Shown piece after piece: positions 7,632 through 15,718 of a stretch of DNA of 64,000 nt; the first letter of the stretch is position 1; each line of letters opens with the position of its first letter. The stretch is from Flavobacterium daejeonense DSM 17708. GTDB taxonomy: Bacteria; Bacteroidota; Bacteroidia; Flavobacteriales; Flavobacteriaceae. The stretch spans positions 186,001-250,000 of the forward strand of contig NZ_AUDK01000003.1 of the NCBI RefSeq assembly GCF_000425425.1. Direction: 5' to 3'. The notes beneath the pieces were generated by a model. The model was given only the letters and a program-made list of their open reading frames with translations, was not told the origin of the DNA and made no database searches. The position numbers and the translations under genes are program-made.

Positions 7632-8489
7632 TTATAAAATGTCTGCACAGCTAAAAACTTCATTCAATCGAACTCCTTTTTCGGTGTGTTGTACTGTTAT
7701 AATTTCGTTATGCGCATCATGCTCTAAAAACAGATAGTAATTATTGTCGGCGGCAGTATGCATGAATTTTGTTTTTTCATCCATTGTCAAAAGTGGTCTC
7801 GTGTCATAACCCATAACATAAGGAATCGGAATGTGTCCGGCGGTGGGTAATAAATCGGCGCAAAAAACAATGGTTTTTCCTTTGTATTGAATATGCGGAA
7901 TCATTTGTTTTTCGGTATGACCATCCACAAAGAAAATCCCGAAATCCAGTGCTGATTTTTCCAGAAAATCACTGCTGTTTTTTGGAATAAAATGAAGTTG
8001 GCCGCTTTGCTGCATAGGTAAAATGTTTTCGGTCAGGAAAGATGCTTTTTCTCTGGAATTGGGTTCGGTTGCCCATTGCCAGTGATTTTCATTCGTCCAG
8101 AATTTAGCATTTTTAAAAGCTGGTTCGTAGCCTGTTTTATCTTTATTCCACTGAATAGCACCTCCGCAATGATCAAAATGCAAATGCGTCAAAAAAACAT
8201 CAGTAATATCATCACGATGAAAGCCATATTTTGTCAATGAAGAGTCTAAAGAATGCGAACCCCAAAGCGAATAATAGCCAAAAAACTTTTCCGATTGTTT
8301 GTTTCCCATTCCGGTATCAATTAATATCAGCCGATTGCCGTCTTCAATCAGCAAACTTCGGGCTGCCATATCAATTAAATTATTGGTGTCGGCCGGATTG
8401 GTTTTGTTCCAAATGCTTTTGGGAACTACTCCAAACATGGCGCCTCCGTCCAATTTAAAATTTCCTGTTTCGATGGGATATAATTTCAT
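7632..8489 (-). CDS. MBL-fold metallo-hydrolase
   Basis: A 285-aa metallo-beta-lactamase-fold hydrolase. The metal-binding motif THLHFDHCGG places ligands H102, H104, D106 and H107. Further ligands are in FFVDGHTEKQ (His) and VFCADLLPT (Asp). Its length and layout resemble lactonase or phosphodiesterase-like members of the superfamily, but the substrate is not determinable. There is no signal peptide, so it is cytosolic. The ATG at 8489 (MKLYPIETG) is chosen over the TTG at 8516, which lies in the preceding terminator stem. Confidence 0.85.
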   Translation of the reverse strand: MKLYPIETGNFKLDGGAMFGVVPKSIWNKTNPADTNNLIDMAARSLLIEDGNRLILIDTGMGNKQSEKFFGYYSLWGSHSLDSSLTKYGFHRDDITDVFLTHLHFDHCGGAIQWNKDKTGYEPAFKNAKFWTNENHWQWATEPNSREKASFLTENILPMQQSGQLHFIPKNSSDFLEKSALDFGIFFVDGHTEKQMIPHIQYKGKTIVFCADLLPTAGHIPIPYVMGYDTRPLLTMDEKTKFMHTAADNNYYLFLEHDAHNEIITVQHTEKGVRLNEVFSCADIL

Positions 8490-8498
8490 TAAATTGTA

Positions 8499-8549
8499 AA
8501 ATAAAAAATTCAACAATAAAACTACTAAATAATTGTAGTTTCATTGTTG
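8499..8549 (-). terminator. Terminator of the DUF898/M48 operon
   Basis: CAACAATaAAACTAC and GTAGTTTcATTGTTG form a 14-bp imperfect stem with a 9-base loop. On the minus strand it is followed by a T-rich tail, so it would end transcripts from the M48 gene. Confidence 0.65.
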
Positions 8550-8592
8550 AATCAGTATGATTTTTTTGTTGTAAATCTTAATTCAAAAATTA

Positions 8593-9663
8593 TTATTGCT
8601 TCAATTTAGCAAATAAACTTTCTAATTGAGGATGGTTTATAGTTGTAATTTTTTGATTTTTAACCATTTTATCAATATACTCAATTCTATTTTCTGTTAC
8701 CGGGTGCGAACTTAAAAATTCTGGAATCGAAACAAAATTATTCTGTTTTAATCGCTTGAATAAATTAGACATTCCCTGAGGATTTACCTTATTTGCTAAC
8801 AATATTTTAAAACCATCGGCATCGGCCTGGCGCTCGAACTCTCTTGAAAAAGATAAAGATTGGAAACTATTTATATTGTCGCCAATTGTTGCCATAATTC
8901 CATTGGCATCTCCTAAAATTACCGAGATAAACAAATAACCAGACAAACTACGACAAAGCATTTTCATTGAATGCCGATTATTAACATGAGAAGCCTCATG
9001 ACCTAATAATCCTACGAGTTCATTATAATTTTTCATTTCTTCGAGAATACCCGTAAAAACAACTATCCTTCCGTCTGGCAAAGCAAAAGCGTTGATTTCA
9101 TCCGACTTTACAACAATAAACTTAAGATTTTTAGTGTTTTTAAGATTTAGTTGTTTGGCAAAATCATTCAATAATTTTGTTTTCTTCGAGTCGACATTCA
9201 TGAAATACTCATTTCCTGCCCAGGCTGAGTTGCCTAATTTGTTATCATATTCCTCAGGTATTAAATTTACCGATTGTTCAGCTGCCCAGGGAATTACATA
9301 AACATAACACAAGCCAATAATCCCCAAAATTGCTAGAGCAATACCAAAATGAGCGGCAAATCCTAAATCCAGCAATTTTTGATACCAACTTATATGGCCG
9401 TTTTCTCTCCTAAAATGATGAATAGTATTGATAAAATGGTCATCTTTAATCTTGATATGCTGTATGACTTCAGAACCGTACTTTAAGTGGAGTCCTGTTG
9501 CTCTTTTGTCAAAAAAAACATCTTTAACGAGCCATTTACAATGTGTGCCATCGGACATCTGGAACTCTAAAGTTGCATTTAATTTATTCAACGACAACTC
9601 TATTTGTTGCGGAACCGATGAGTTACCATCGTAAAAAACGGCTGTAGTTTTATTATTCATCAT
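8593..9663 (-). CDS. M48 family zinc metallopeptidase, membrane-anchored
   Basis: A 356-aa protein. Residues 1-95 form a beta-rich N-terminal domain of unknown type. One transmembrane helix follows (about 101-125). Residues 150-356 are an M48 (HtpX/BepA/Oma1-like) protease with zinc motif HEASH at 222-226 and the third ligand probably E277 in REFERQADADG. Such enzymes act in membrane or envelope protein quality control. It starts two bases downstream of the DUF898 gene and is cotranscribed with it. The N-terminal soluble domain is unlike standard HtpX and more like Oma1-type fusions. Confidence 0.85.
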   Translation of the reverse strand: MMNNKTTAVFYDGNSSVPQQIELSLNKLNATLEFQMSDGTHCKWLVKDVFFDKRATGLHLKYGSEVIQHIKIKDDHFINTIHHFRRENGHISWYQKLLDLGFAAHFGIALAILGIIGLCYVYVIPWAAEQSVNLIPEEYDNKLGNSAWAGNEYFMNVDSKKTKLLNDFAKQLNLKNTKNLKFIVVKSDEINAFALPDGRIVVFTGILEEMKNYNELVGLLGHEASHVNNRHSMKMLCRSLSGYLFISVILGDANGIMATIGDNINSFQSLSFSREFERQADADGFKILLANKVNPQGMSNLFKRLKQNNFVSIPEFLSSHPVTENRIEYIDKMVKNQKITTINHPQLESLFAKLKQ

Positions 9664-9665
9664 TT

Positions 9666-10625
9666 TTACATTACACTGTCTAAGTTTAAGAAATCGCTTA
9701 AATCTTCACCTGTTGCATCTTTGTAATTTTCCTCTGTTTGAGTCAAAGTGTCTAAGTTAATATTTCCTTCGGCTTCAACATGTTCGAAAACAAATTTTAG
9801 CGTTCGGGTAACCACCCATGCATAGCCTAATCCTAGTGTGAAAATTAAAATTAAAAGATTTAATGTGATTAATTTAAAAAAATCTCCACCAGTTGCAGTT
9901 GAATTAAAACGAATTTTTCCATCTTCTCGGGTTAAACTTAAATTGTTTACATAATATTCAAACAAATCTTTTTGCCACCAGAAACCATAAATACCCAAAG
10001 TAACAATTGTTAATAAATAGCCTTTAATATTAAGTGCAAAATAATCGGTTCCATCACCGTCATATTCAAATTCTACATCACCAAAACGAACATTTCCTAA
10101 TAAATAATTTCTCATATTCATAGCCATCCAGGGACCATAAATTCCTAAAGTAATAATGGTAAAGAAAATCCATTTAAAAAATAACAGGGTGAATTCTTTC
10201 CTGTCGCCTCGGTATCCAAAACGAATTCCTCTCCAGGAACTACGGGACATTCGGTAACGATAAGAACCGTGAATGGCAATAGGGAAAATTGCAATTAGTA
10301 ACACGTAAAACAGTAAAAGCGCTGTTATTGGCATTTTTAAATAGATAAAAAGCCCTAAAACTCCATATAAAACTAAGAATATTAATATTGCCTTGAGAAA
10401 ACCCTTAAACATTTCCTTTCCGGTTCCATGAAACTCAAAGGAATCATCGTTTAATGAGGTTGAATTGTAAATGTATTGTAGCTGTTTGGCTTTGGCCCAA
10501 GGATAATAAATCCCTAAAGTAACTACCGTTAATAGCCAATTAACAATAATGATTCCAAAGTAATCGCTTCCTTTTCCGTTATAATTTAAAGCATACTCTA
10601 CTCTCTTTTCTAAAGACTTTTCCAT
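9666..10625 (-). CDS. YjgN/DUF898 family inner-membrane protein
   Basis: A 319-aa polytopic membrane protein with about six to eight hydrophobic helices. Three copies of the DUF898 repeat are visible: a segment like FHGTGKEMFKGFLKA followed by hydrophobic helices and a GIYYPWAKAKQ or GIYGPWMAMNM motif. Function of the family is unknown. The tight linkage with an M48 protease gene suggests a membrane complex or substrate relation. The acidic C-terminal tail (about 295-319) is soluble. Confidence 0.85.
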   Translation of the reverse strand: MEKSLEKRVEYALNYNGKGSDYFGIIIVNWLLTVVTLGIYYPWAKAKQLQYIYNSTSLNDDSFEFHGTGKEMFKGFLKAILIFLVLYGVLGLFIYLKMPITALLLFYVLLIAIFPIAIHGSYRYRMSRSSWRGIRFGYRGDRKEFTLLFFKWIFFTIITLGIYGPWMAMNMRNYLLGNVRFGDVEFEYDGDGTDYFALNIKGYLLTIVTLGIYGFWWQKDLFEYYVNNLSLTREDGKIRFNSTATGGDFFKLITLNLLILIFTLGLGYAWVVTRTLKFVFEHVEAEGNINLDTLTQTEENYKDATGEDLSDFLNLDSVM

Positions 10626-10764
10626 AATTATTTAAGATTTTCTGGTTAAAAAAACAGGTTATAAAAATATAATATTTTTTTTACCAAACAGAAAAAATAA
10701 ATAATATCTATTTCTATATTAGTTATAAAAATGTTATCCGCTATGGAATACCATTTTTATGCCT

Positions 10765-10772
10765 TATCTTTG
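10765..10772 (+). promoter_or_regulatory. -7 promoter box of the suf cluster
   Basis: TATCTTTG matches TAnnTTTG exactly, 30 bases before the ATG of the A-type carrier gene. No convincing -33 TTTG is seen, which may indicate activator or repressor dependence. Confidence 0.55.
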
Positions 10773-10801
10773 CAGTTAATTTAGACAAAATCAACACAAC
10801 A

Positions 10802-11131
10802 ATGATAAAGGTTTCTGATACTGCCAAAAAGAAAATCATCGATTTGATGAAAGAGGATGGTTTTGATGCCGCTACAGATTATGTAAGAGTAGGTGTTAAA
10901 AGCGGCGGATGCTCGGGCTTATCTTATGAATTAAAGTTCGACAAAAACACAGGAGAAGATGATAAGATTTTTATAGACAATGACATAACAATTGCTGTAG
11001 AAAAAAAATCATTTTTATATCTGGCCGGAACAATTTTGGAATTTTCCGGAGGATTAAACGGTAAAGGATTTGTTTTTAACAATCCAAATGCAAGCAGAAC
11101 CTGTGGCTGCGGGGAAAGTTTCTCTCTTTAA
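10802..11131 (+). CDS. A-type iron-sulfur carrier (HesB/IscA/SufA family)
   Basis: A 109-aa Fe-S cluster carrier. The three conserved cysteines are C37 (KSGGCSGL), C101 and C103 (RTCGCGESF). It accepts clusters from the SufBCD scaffold and passes them to apoproteins. First gene of the suf cluster, 48 bases before sufB. SufA and ErpA/IscA cannot be told apart by sequence alone, so no symbol is given, but the location argues for a SufA role. Confidence 0.92.
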   Translation: MIKVSDTAKKKIIDLMKEDGFDAATDYVRVGVKSGGCSGLSYELKFDKNTGEDDKIFIDNDITIAVEKKSFLYLAGTILEFSGGLNGKGFVFNNPNASRTCGCGESFSL

Positions 11132-11179
11132 TTTTTGAAGAGATATTCATCTTTAATTTTTCAATTTTAAATAAACAAA

Positions 11180-12628
11180 ATGAGTAAATATACAGAAGAC
11201 GATTTAAAAGTCGAACTCGAAACGAAAGAGTACGAGTACGGATTTTACACCAATTTAGAATCGGAGACGTTTCCTGTTGGGTTAAATGAAGACATTGTTC
11301 GTGCCATTTCACAAAAAAAAGGAGAACCACAATGGATGACCGACTGGCGCATTGAATCCTTCAAAGCCTGGGAAGAAATGACAGAACCGGAATGGGCTAA
11401 TGTAAAATATACCAAACCGGATTTTCAGGCAATATCCTATTATTCGGCTCCTAAAAAAGTGGATCCAAATAAAACTTTGGACGATGTAGATCCGGAACTT
11501 TTAGAAATGTACAAAAAGTTAGGAATCTCTGTTGATGAGCAAAAAAAGATGAACAACATTGCGATGGATATTGTAGTGGATTCTGTTTCTGTGGCTACTA
11601 CCTTCCAAAAAACATTAGCTGAGAAAGGAATTATCTTTATGAGTATTTCTGAAGCTATCAAAGAACACCCGGACTTAGTGCGTAAATATTTAGGAACTGT
11701 TGTTCCGCAAAAAGACAACTTTTATGCGGCTTTGAACTCGGCTGTTTTCTCTGACGGATCTTTTTGTTATATTCCAAAAGGCGTAAAATGTCCAATGGAA
11801 CTTTCTACTTATTTCCGTATCAATCAGGCGGGAACAGGTCAGTTTGAAAGAACTTTGGTAATTGCCGATGAAGGAAGTTATGTTTCTTATTTAGAAGGTT
11901 GTACAGCGCCAAGTCGTGACGAAAATCAATTGCACGCTGCGGTAGTGGAATTAATTGCCTTGGACGATGCTGAAATTAAATATTCTACAGTTCAAAACTG
12001 GTTCCCTGGAAATAAAGAAGGAAAAGGTGGGGTTTTCAATTTTGTAACCAAAAGAGGTTTGTGTGAAACCAACGCTAAAATTTCCTGGACTCAGGTTGAA
12101 ACAGGATCTGCAATTACATGGAAATATCCTTCTTGTGTATTAAAAGGAGACAATTCAGTAGGTGAATTTTATTCGATTGCGGTAACTAATAATTTTCAAC
12201 AAGCGGATACGGGAACTAAAATGATTCATTTAGGTAAAAACACTAAATCGACGATTATTTCCAAAGGTATCTCAGCTGGAAAATCACAAAACAGTTACAG
12301 AGGTTTGGTACAAATTAGCCCAAGAGCTGAAAATGCCCGTAACTTCTCGCAATGTGACTCTTTATTAATGGGTAACAATTGCGGGGCGCATACTTTCCCT
12401 TATATTGAAAGTAAAAATCCATCAGCTAAAATCGAGCACGAAGCGACGACTTCAAAAATTGGTGAAGATCAGGTTTTTTATTGCAACCAACGCGGTATTC
12501 CAACTGAAAAAGCGATTGCGTTAATCGTAAATGGTTTCAGTAAAGATGTTTTGAACAAATTACCAATGGAATTTGCTGTTGAAGCTCAAAAATTATTAGA
12601 AATAAGTTTAGAAGGTTCAGTAGGATAA
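11180..12628 (+). CDS. sufB: Fe-S cluster assembly protein SufB
   Basis: A 482-aa scaffold subunit of the SufBC2D complex. The typical SufB beginning is visible ([27 protein letters not shown]), and the beta-helix core carries [29 protein letters not shown]. The conserved C-terminal segment [12 protein letters not shown] is present. Length and motifs are normal and no frameshift is seen. Downstream, the spacing to sufC is enlarged to 347 bases by a toxin-antitoxin relic. Confidence 0.97.
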   Translation: MSKYTEDDLKVELETKEYEYGFYTNLESETFPVGLNEDIVRAISQKKGEPQWMTDWRIESFKAWEEMTEPEWANVKYTKPDFQAISYYSAPKKVDPNKTLDDVDPELLEMYKKLGISVDEQKKMNNIAMDIVVDSVSVATTFQKTLAEKGIIFMSISEAIKEHPDLVRKYLGTVVPQKDNFYAALNSAVFSDGSFCYIPKGVKCPMELSTYFRINQAGTGQFERTLVIADEGSYVSYLEGCTAPSRDENQLHAAVVELIALDDAEIKYSTVQNWFPGNKEGKGGVFNFVTKRGLCETNAKISWTQVETGSAITWKYPSCVLKGDNSVGEFYSIAVTNNFQQADTGTKMIHLGKNTKSTIISKGISAGKSQNSYRGLVQISPRAENARNFSQCDSLLMGNNCGAHTFPYIESKNPSAKIEHEATTSKIGEDQVFYCNQRGIPTEKAIALIVNGFSKDVLNKLPMEFAVEAQKLLEISLEGSVG

Positions 12629-12644
12629 CCAAAAAATATTTGTT

Positions 12645-12767
12645 ATGGACATCATTTTGAAAAATGTAAAGAAAAAAGATTTTCCGGTTTTAAAGTCATT
12701 AGCTAAATCGCTTGGTTTTGAAATTGTTGAAGAGAAACCATACAATCCGGAAATAAAGCAATTATGA
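12645..12767 (+). pseudogene. Truncated antitoxin of a YoeB-type module (DUF2683-like)
   Basis: A 40-codon frame starts at the ATG at 12645 (MDIILKNVKKKDFPVLKSLA) and runs to PYNPEIKQL then TGA. The PYNPE segment resembles antitoxins that accompany Txe/YoeB toxins in Bacteroidota, but the C-terminal part is missing. It is fused out of frame to a toxin fragment, apparently by a deletion near 12756. Likely non-functional. Confidence 0.6.
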
Positions 12768-12962
12768 AAAAATTACTGCTTTAATCCAAGATATTCAATT
12801 ACATCCTTATGAAGGCATCGGAAACCTGAAGAATTAAAACATCAATTATCCGGACGCTGGTCAAGAAGAATTAATAAAGAACACCGTATCATTTATAGAG
12901 TTACTGAAGAAAACAAAATAGAAATTTTAGATATCCTTTCGCTGAAAGGGCATTATGAATAA
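12757..12962 (+). pseudogene. YoeB/Txe toxin fragment, 5'-truncated and frameshifted
   Basis: From 12757 the frame reads SNYEKITALIQDIQLHPYEG and ends IG. After a missing base near 12823 (an A-run), the +1 frame continues PEELKHQLSGRWSRRINKEH and ends SLKGHYE just before TAA at 12962. This is the C-terminal two thirds of a YoeB mRNA endonuclease, with the family's RRINKEHR and GHY residues preserved. The N-terminus was lost at the antitoxin junction. It ends 13 bases before the sufC ATG. Confidence 0.75.
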
Positions 12963-12975
12963 ATAAAAAGCAAAG

Positions 12976-13728
12976 ATGTTAAGCATAAAAAATCTACAAG
13001 CCTCGATAGGCGATAAAGAAATTCTTAAGGGAATCAATCTTGAAGTAAAAGCAGGTGAAGTTCACGCTATAATGGGCCCTAATGGTGCCGGAAAAAGTAC
13101 CCTTTCTGCCATTATTGCCGGAAACGAAAACTATGAAGTAACCGAAGGAGAGATCTTATTAGACAACGAAGATATTTCTGAATTAGCTCCTGAAGAAAGA
13201 GCACACAAAGGAGTATTCCTTTCTTTTCAATATCCGGTTGAAATTCCGGGTGTATCGGTAACAAACTTCATGAAAACAGCAATCAACGAAACTCGTAAAG
13301 CAAACGGTCAGGAAGAAATGCCAGCTAACGAAATGTTGAAAGTAATTCGTGAAAAATCAGAATTATTAGAAATTGACCGTAAATTTTTATCGCGTTCTCT
13401 TAACGAAGGTTTCTCAGGAGGAGAGAAAAAACGTAATGAGATTTTCCAAATGGCAATGTTAGAGCCTAAATTAGCTATTTTGGACGAAACGGATTCCGGA
13501 TTAGATATTGATGCTTTACGAATTGTTGCTAATGGAGTAAACAAATTAAAAAGCGATAAAAACGCTATCATCGTAATTACACACTACCAAAGATTATTAG
13601 AATATATCGTTCCTGATTTTGTTCACGTTTTATACAATGGAAGAATTGTAAAATCCGGTGACGCTAGCCTGGCTTTAGAATTAGAAGAAAAAGGGTACGA
13701 CTGGATTAAACAAGAACAAGAAGCTTAA
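12976..13728 (+). CDS. sufC: Fe-S cluster assembly ATPase SufC
   Basis: A 250-aa ABC-type ATPase of the SufBC2D scaffold. Walker [10 protein letters not shown] is at residues 35-43, the signature loop [15 protein letters not shown] is mid-protein, and Walker [13 protein letters not shown] follows. The SufC-specific late segment [12 protein letters not shown] is present. It is intact. The start follows 13 bases after the toxin relic, so its native ribosome-binding context may have been altered. The 486-base gap to sufD contains the four-helix-bundle cassette. Confidence 0.97.
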   Translation: MLSIKNLQASIGDKEILKGINLEVKAGEVHAIMGPNGAGKSTLSAIIAGNENYEVTEGEILLDNEDISELAPEERAHKGVFLSFQYPVEIPGVSVTNFMKTAINETRKANGQEEMPANEMLKVIREKSELLEIDRKFLSRSLNEGFSGGEKKRNEIFQMAMLEPKLAILDETDSGLDIDALRIVANGVNKLKSDKNAIIVITHYQRLLEYIVPDFVHVLYNGRIVKSGDASLALELEEKGYDWIKQEQEA

Positions 13729-13731
13729 TAT

Positions 13732-13761
13732 AGTCTAAAGTCGAAGGTCAAAAGTCTAAAG
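13732..13761. repeat. Left GTCTAAAG-word repeat of the four-helix-bundle cassette
   Basis: AGTCTAAAGTCGAAGGTC followed by AAAAGTCTAAAG: three related 7-10-base words right after the sufC stop. It is an imperfect inverted counterpart of 14175-14207. Its TCAAAAGTCTAA (13748-13759) recurs as a direct repeat at 14125-14136. Confidence 0.65.
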
Positions 13762-13771
13762 AAAATAGTAA

Positions 13772-14136
13772 ATGGGTAATTTAATTCTTTCGAAGAAATT
13801 AATTCTTGGCAAAAAGCAAGACTATTCAACAAAAGAATATACCTAATTACAGAAAATATAAATTTTAAAAAGGATTTTGATTTCGCCAGACAAATTAGAC
13901 GGGCATCTATTTCAATAACATCAAATATTGCAGAAGGTTTTGAAAGAAATACAGATAAAGAATTTGTTTATTTTTTACACGTTGCAAAAGCATCTGCAGG
14001 AGAAGTTAGATCTCAATTATATTTGGCATTTGATTTAGATTATATAACAAAAGAAGAATTCGAAGAACTTTTAGAATCAGTAACAGAAATATCAAAATTG
14101 TTAAGTGGTTTTATTAAATACTTATCAAAAGTCTAA
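13772..14136 (+). pseudogene. Four-helix-bundle protein (23S rRNA IVP/S23 family), frameshifted at codon 3
   Basis: From 13780 a 118-codon open frame with no ATG reads FNSFEEINSWQKARLFNKRI onward, through QIRRASISITSNIAEGFERN and FVYFLHVAKASAGEVRSQLY. These are hallmark segments of the four-helix-bundle family first known from intervening sequences of 23S rRNA genes. An out-of-frame ATG GGT at 13772 would supply the start if one A were restored (MGKFNSFEE), so a one-base deletion at codon 3 is likely. The stop TAA is part of a 12-base direct repeat. The rest is well conserved, suggesting recent inactivation or an unusual start. Confidence 0.75.
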
Positions 14137-14174
14137 GGTTTGAAAATTTAAGGATAAAGGGTTCGCGCCTTTAA

Positions 14175-14207
14175 CTTTATGACTTTCGACTTTCGACTTT
14201 AAGACTT
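14175..14207. repeat. Right CTTTCGA-word repeat of the four-helix-bundle cassette
   Basis: GACTTTCGACTTTCGACTTT is a 7-base tandem word. The reverse complement, starting AAGTCTTAAAGTCGAAAGTC, parallels the left repeat at 13732-13761. It ends eight bases before the sufD ATG. Confidence 0.65.
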
Positions 14208-14214
14208 AAATAAA

Positions 14215-15531
14215 ATGGAATTAAAAGAAAAATTAATCTCATCGTTCATGGCTTTTGAAGAGCGTGTAGATGTTCAAACAGAGCTTCACGACGTTAGAAC
14301 TTCGGCTTTAAAGAACTTTGAAGAAAAAGGTTTCCCAACAAAAAAAGAAGAAGCTTGGAAATATACTTCGTTAAATGCCATTCTTAAGAATGATTTTACC
14401 GTTTTTCCTAAAAAAGAAGACGCAATCGAATTTAACCAGGTAAAAAAATACTTCCTTCACGAAATTGACACTTACAAAGTTGTATTTGTAGATGGAATTT
14501 TCAGTTCGAATCTTTCGTCAACGACTCATGATGGAATTGATGTTTGCTTAATGTCTGCGGCATTAACCAAGCCTAAATACAAAATGGTAATTGATGCTTA
14601 TTTCAACAAAATTGCCAGCAAAGACGAAAGTTTAACAACTTTAAATACTGCTTTTGCCAGCGAAGGAGCTTATATTAATATCCCAAAAAGTAAAGTAGCC
14701 GACAAACCTATTGAAATCATGTATTTCTCAACTGGTAACGAAGCTGCTTTAATGGTGCAACCAAGAAACTTAGTAATTGTAGGTGAAAATTCACATGTAC
14801 AAATTATTGAGCGTCACCAAAGTTTAAGCGATAATCCGGTATTGACGAATGCCGTTACTGAGATTTTTGCTCAAAAACGTGCGATTGTAGATTATTACAA
14901 AATCCAAAATGACAATCACGAAGCCAATTTGATTGACAACACTTATGTTTCTCAACAAAAAGAAAGTCATGTTTCGGTTCATACGTTCTCATTTGGTGGA
15001 AATTTAACTCGTAACAACCTGAACTTTTACCATTTTGGTGAAAGATTGACAAGTACCTTGAACGGTATCACGATTATTGGTGAAAAACAACACGTAGATC
15101 ACTATACTTTAGTAAATCACGCGCAGCCAAATTGTGAGAGTTTCCAGGATTACAAAGGAATTTTCTCTGATCGTTCTACGGGAGTTTTCAACGGAAAAGT
15201 TTTCGTGGAAAAAGAAGCTCAAAAAACCAATGCGTTCCAACAAAGCAACAACATTGTGTTGAGCGATAAAGCCAGCATCAACGCCAAACCACAATTGGAA
15301 ATTTTTGCCGATGACGTAAAATGTTCACACGGTTGTACCGTAGGACAATTGGACGAAACGGCTTTATTCTACATGCAACAACGCGGAATTCCTAAAAAAG
15401 AAGCCAAAGCTTTGTTGATGTATGCCTTTTCAAATGCCGTTATCGAAAACATCAAAATACCAGAATTGAAACAAAGAATCACAAAAATCATTGCTAACAA
15501 ATTAGGAGTGAAATTAGGATTTGACTTATAG
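14215..15531 (+). CDS. sufD: Fe-S cluster assembly protein SufD
   Basis: A 438-aa SufBC2D subunit, paralogous to SufB. The N-terminal helical part holds KEEAWKYTSLNAIL. The beta-helix core and the C-terminal signature CSHGCTVGQLDETALFYMQQ match the family, followed by RGIPKKEA. It pairs with SufB to form the cluster-building interface. Full length. The 187-base gap to sufS holds a strong inverted repeat and a separate promoter, so sufS may be an independent unit. Confidence 0.96.
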   Translation: MELKEKLISSFMAFEERVDVQTELHDVRTSALKNFEEKGFPTKKEEAWKYTSLNAILKNDFTVFPKKEDAIEFNQVKKYFLHEIDTYKVVFVDGIFSSNLSSTTHDGIDVCLMSAALTKPKYKMVIDAYFNKIASKDESLTTLNTAFASEGAYINIPKSKVADKPIEIMYFSTGNEAALMVQPRNLVIVGENSHVQIIERHQSLSDNPVLTNAVTEIFAQKRAIVDYYKIQNDNHEANLIDNTYVSQQKESHVSVHTFSFGGNLTRNNLNFYHFGERLTSTLNGITIIGEKQHVDHYTLVNHAQPNCESFQDYKGIFSDRSTGVFNGKVFVEKEAQKTNAFQQSNNIVLSDKASINAKPQLEIFADDVKCSHGCTVGQLDETALFYMQQRGIPKKEAKALLMYAFSNAVIENIKIPELKQRITKIIANKLGVKLGFDL

Positions 15532-15549
15532 TTTTCAAAACTATTTACT

Positions 15550-15592
15550 ACAAAGGGCACAAAGTTTATTCCGGTAACATTGTGCCCTTTGT
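15550..15592. repeat. Inverted repeat between sufD and sufS
   Basis: ACAAAGGGCACA (15550-15561) and TGTGCCCTTTGT (15581-15592) form a perfect 12-bp stem with a 19-base loop. Only a weak T tract follows, so it could act as a terminator or belong to the dispersed repeat families. Confidence 0.7.
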
Positions 15593-15685
15593 GATTTTAA
15601 AACCAACAATATAATTTTCTGTTAAAACTAAATTCTACAAAAGCACTTCGGTTAAATAAAGCACAAAAAACAATTTTAGTTTTAG

Positions 15686-15693
15686 TACTTTTG
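15686..15693 (+). promoter_or_regulatory. -7 promoter box for sufS
   Basis: TACTTTTG matches TAnnTTTG, 26 bases before the sufS ATG. No clear -33 element. It suggests sufS-lipoprotein-sufE can be transcribed apart from sufBCD. Confidence 0.5.
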
Positions 15694-15718
15694 TAAAATA
15701 GAATTTTTCTAAATAGTT

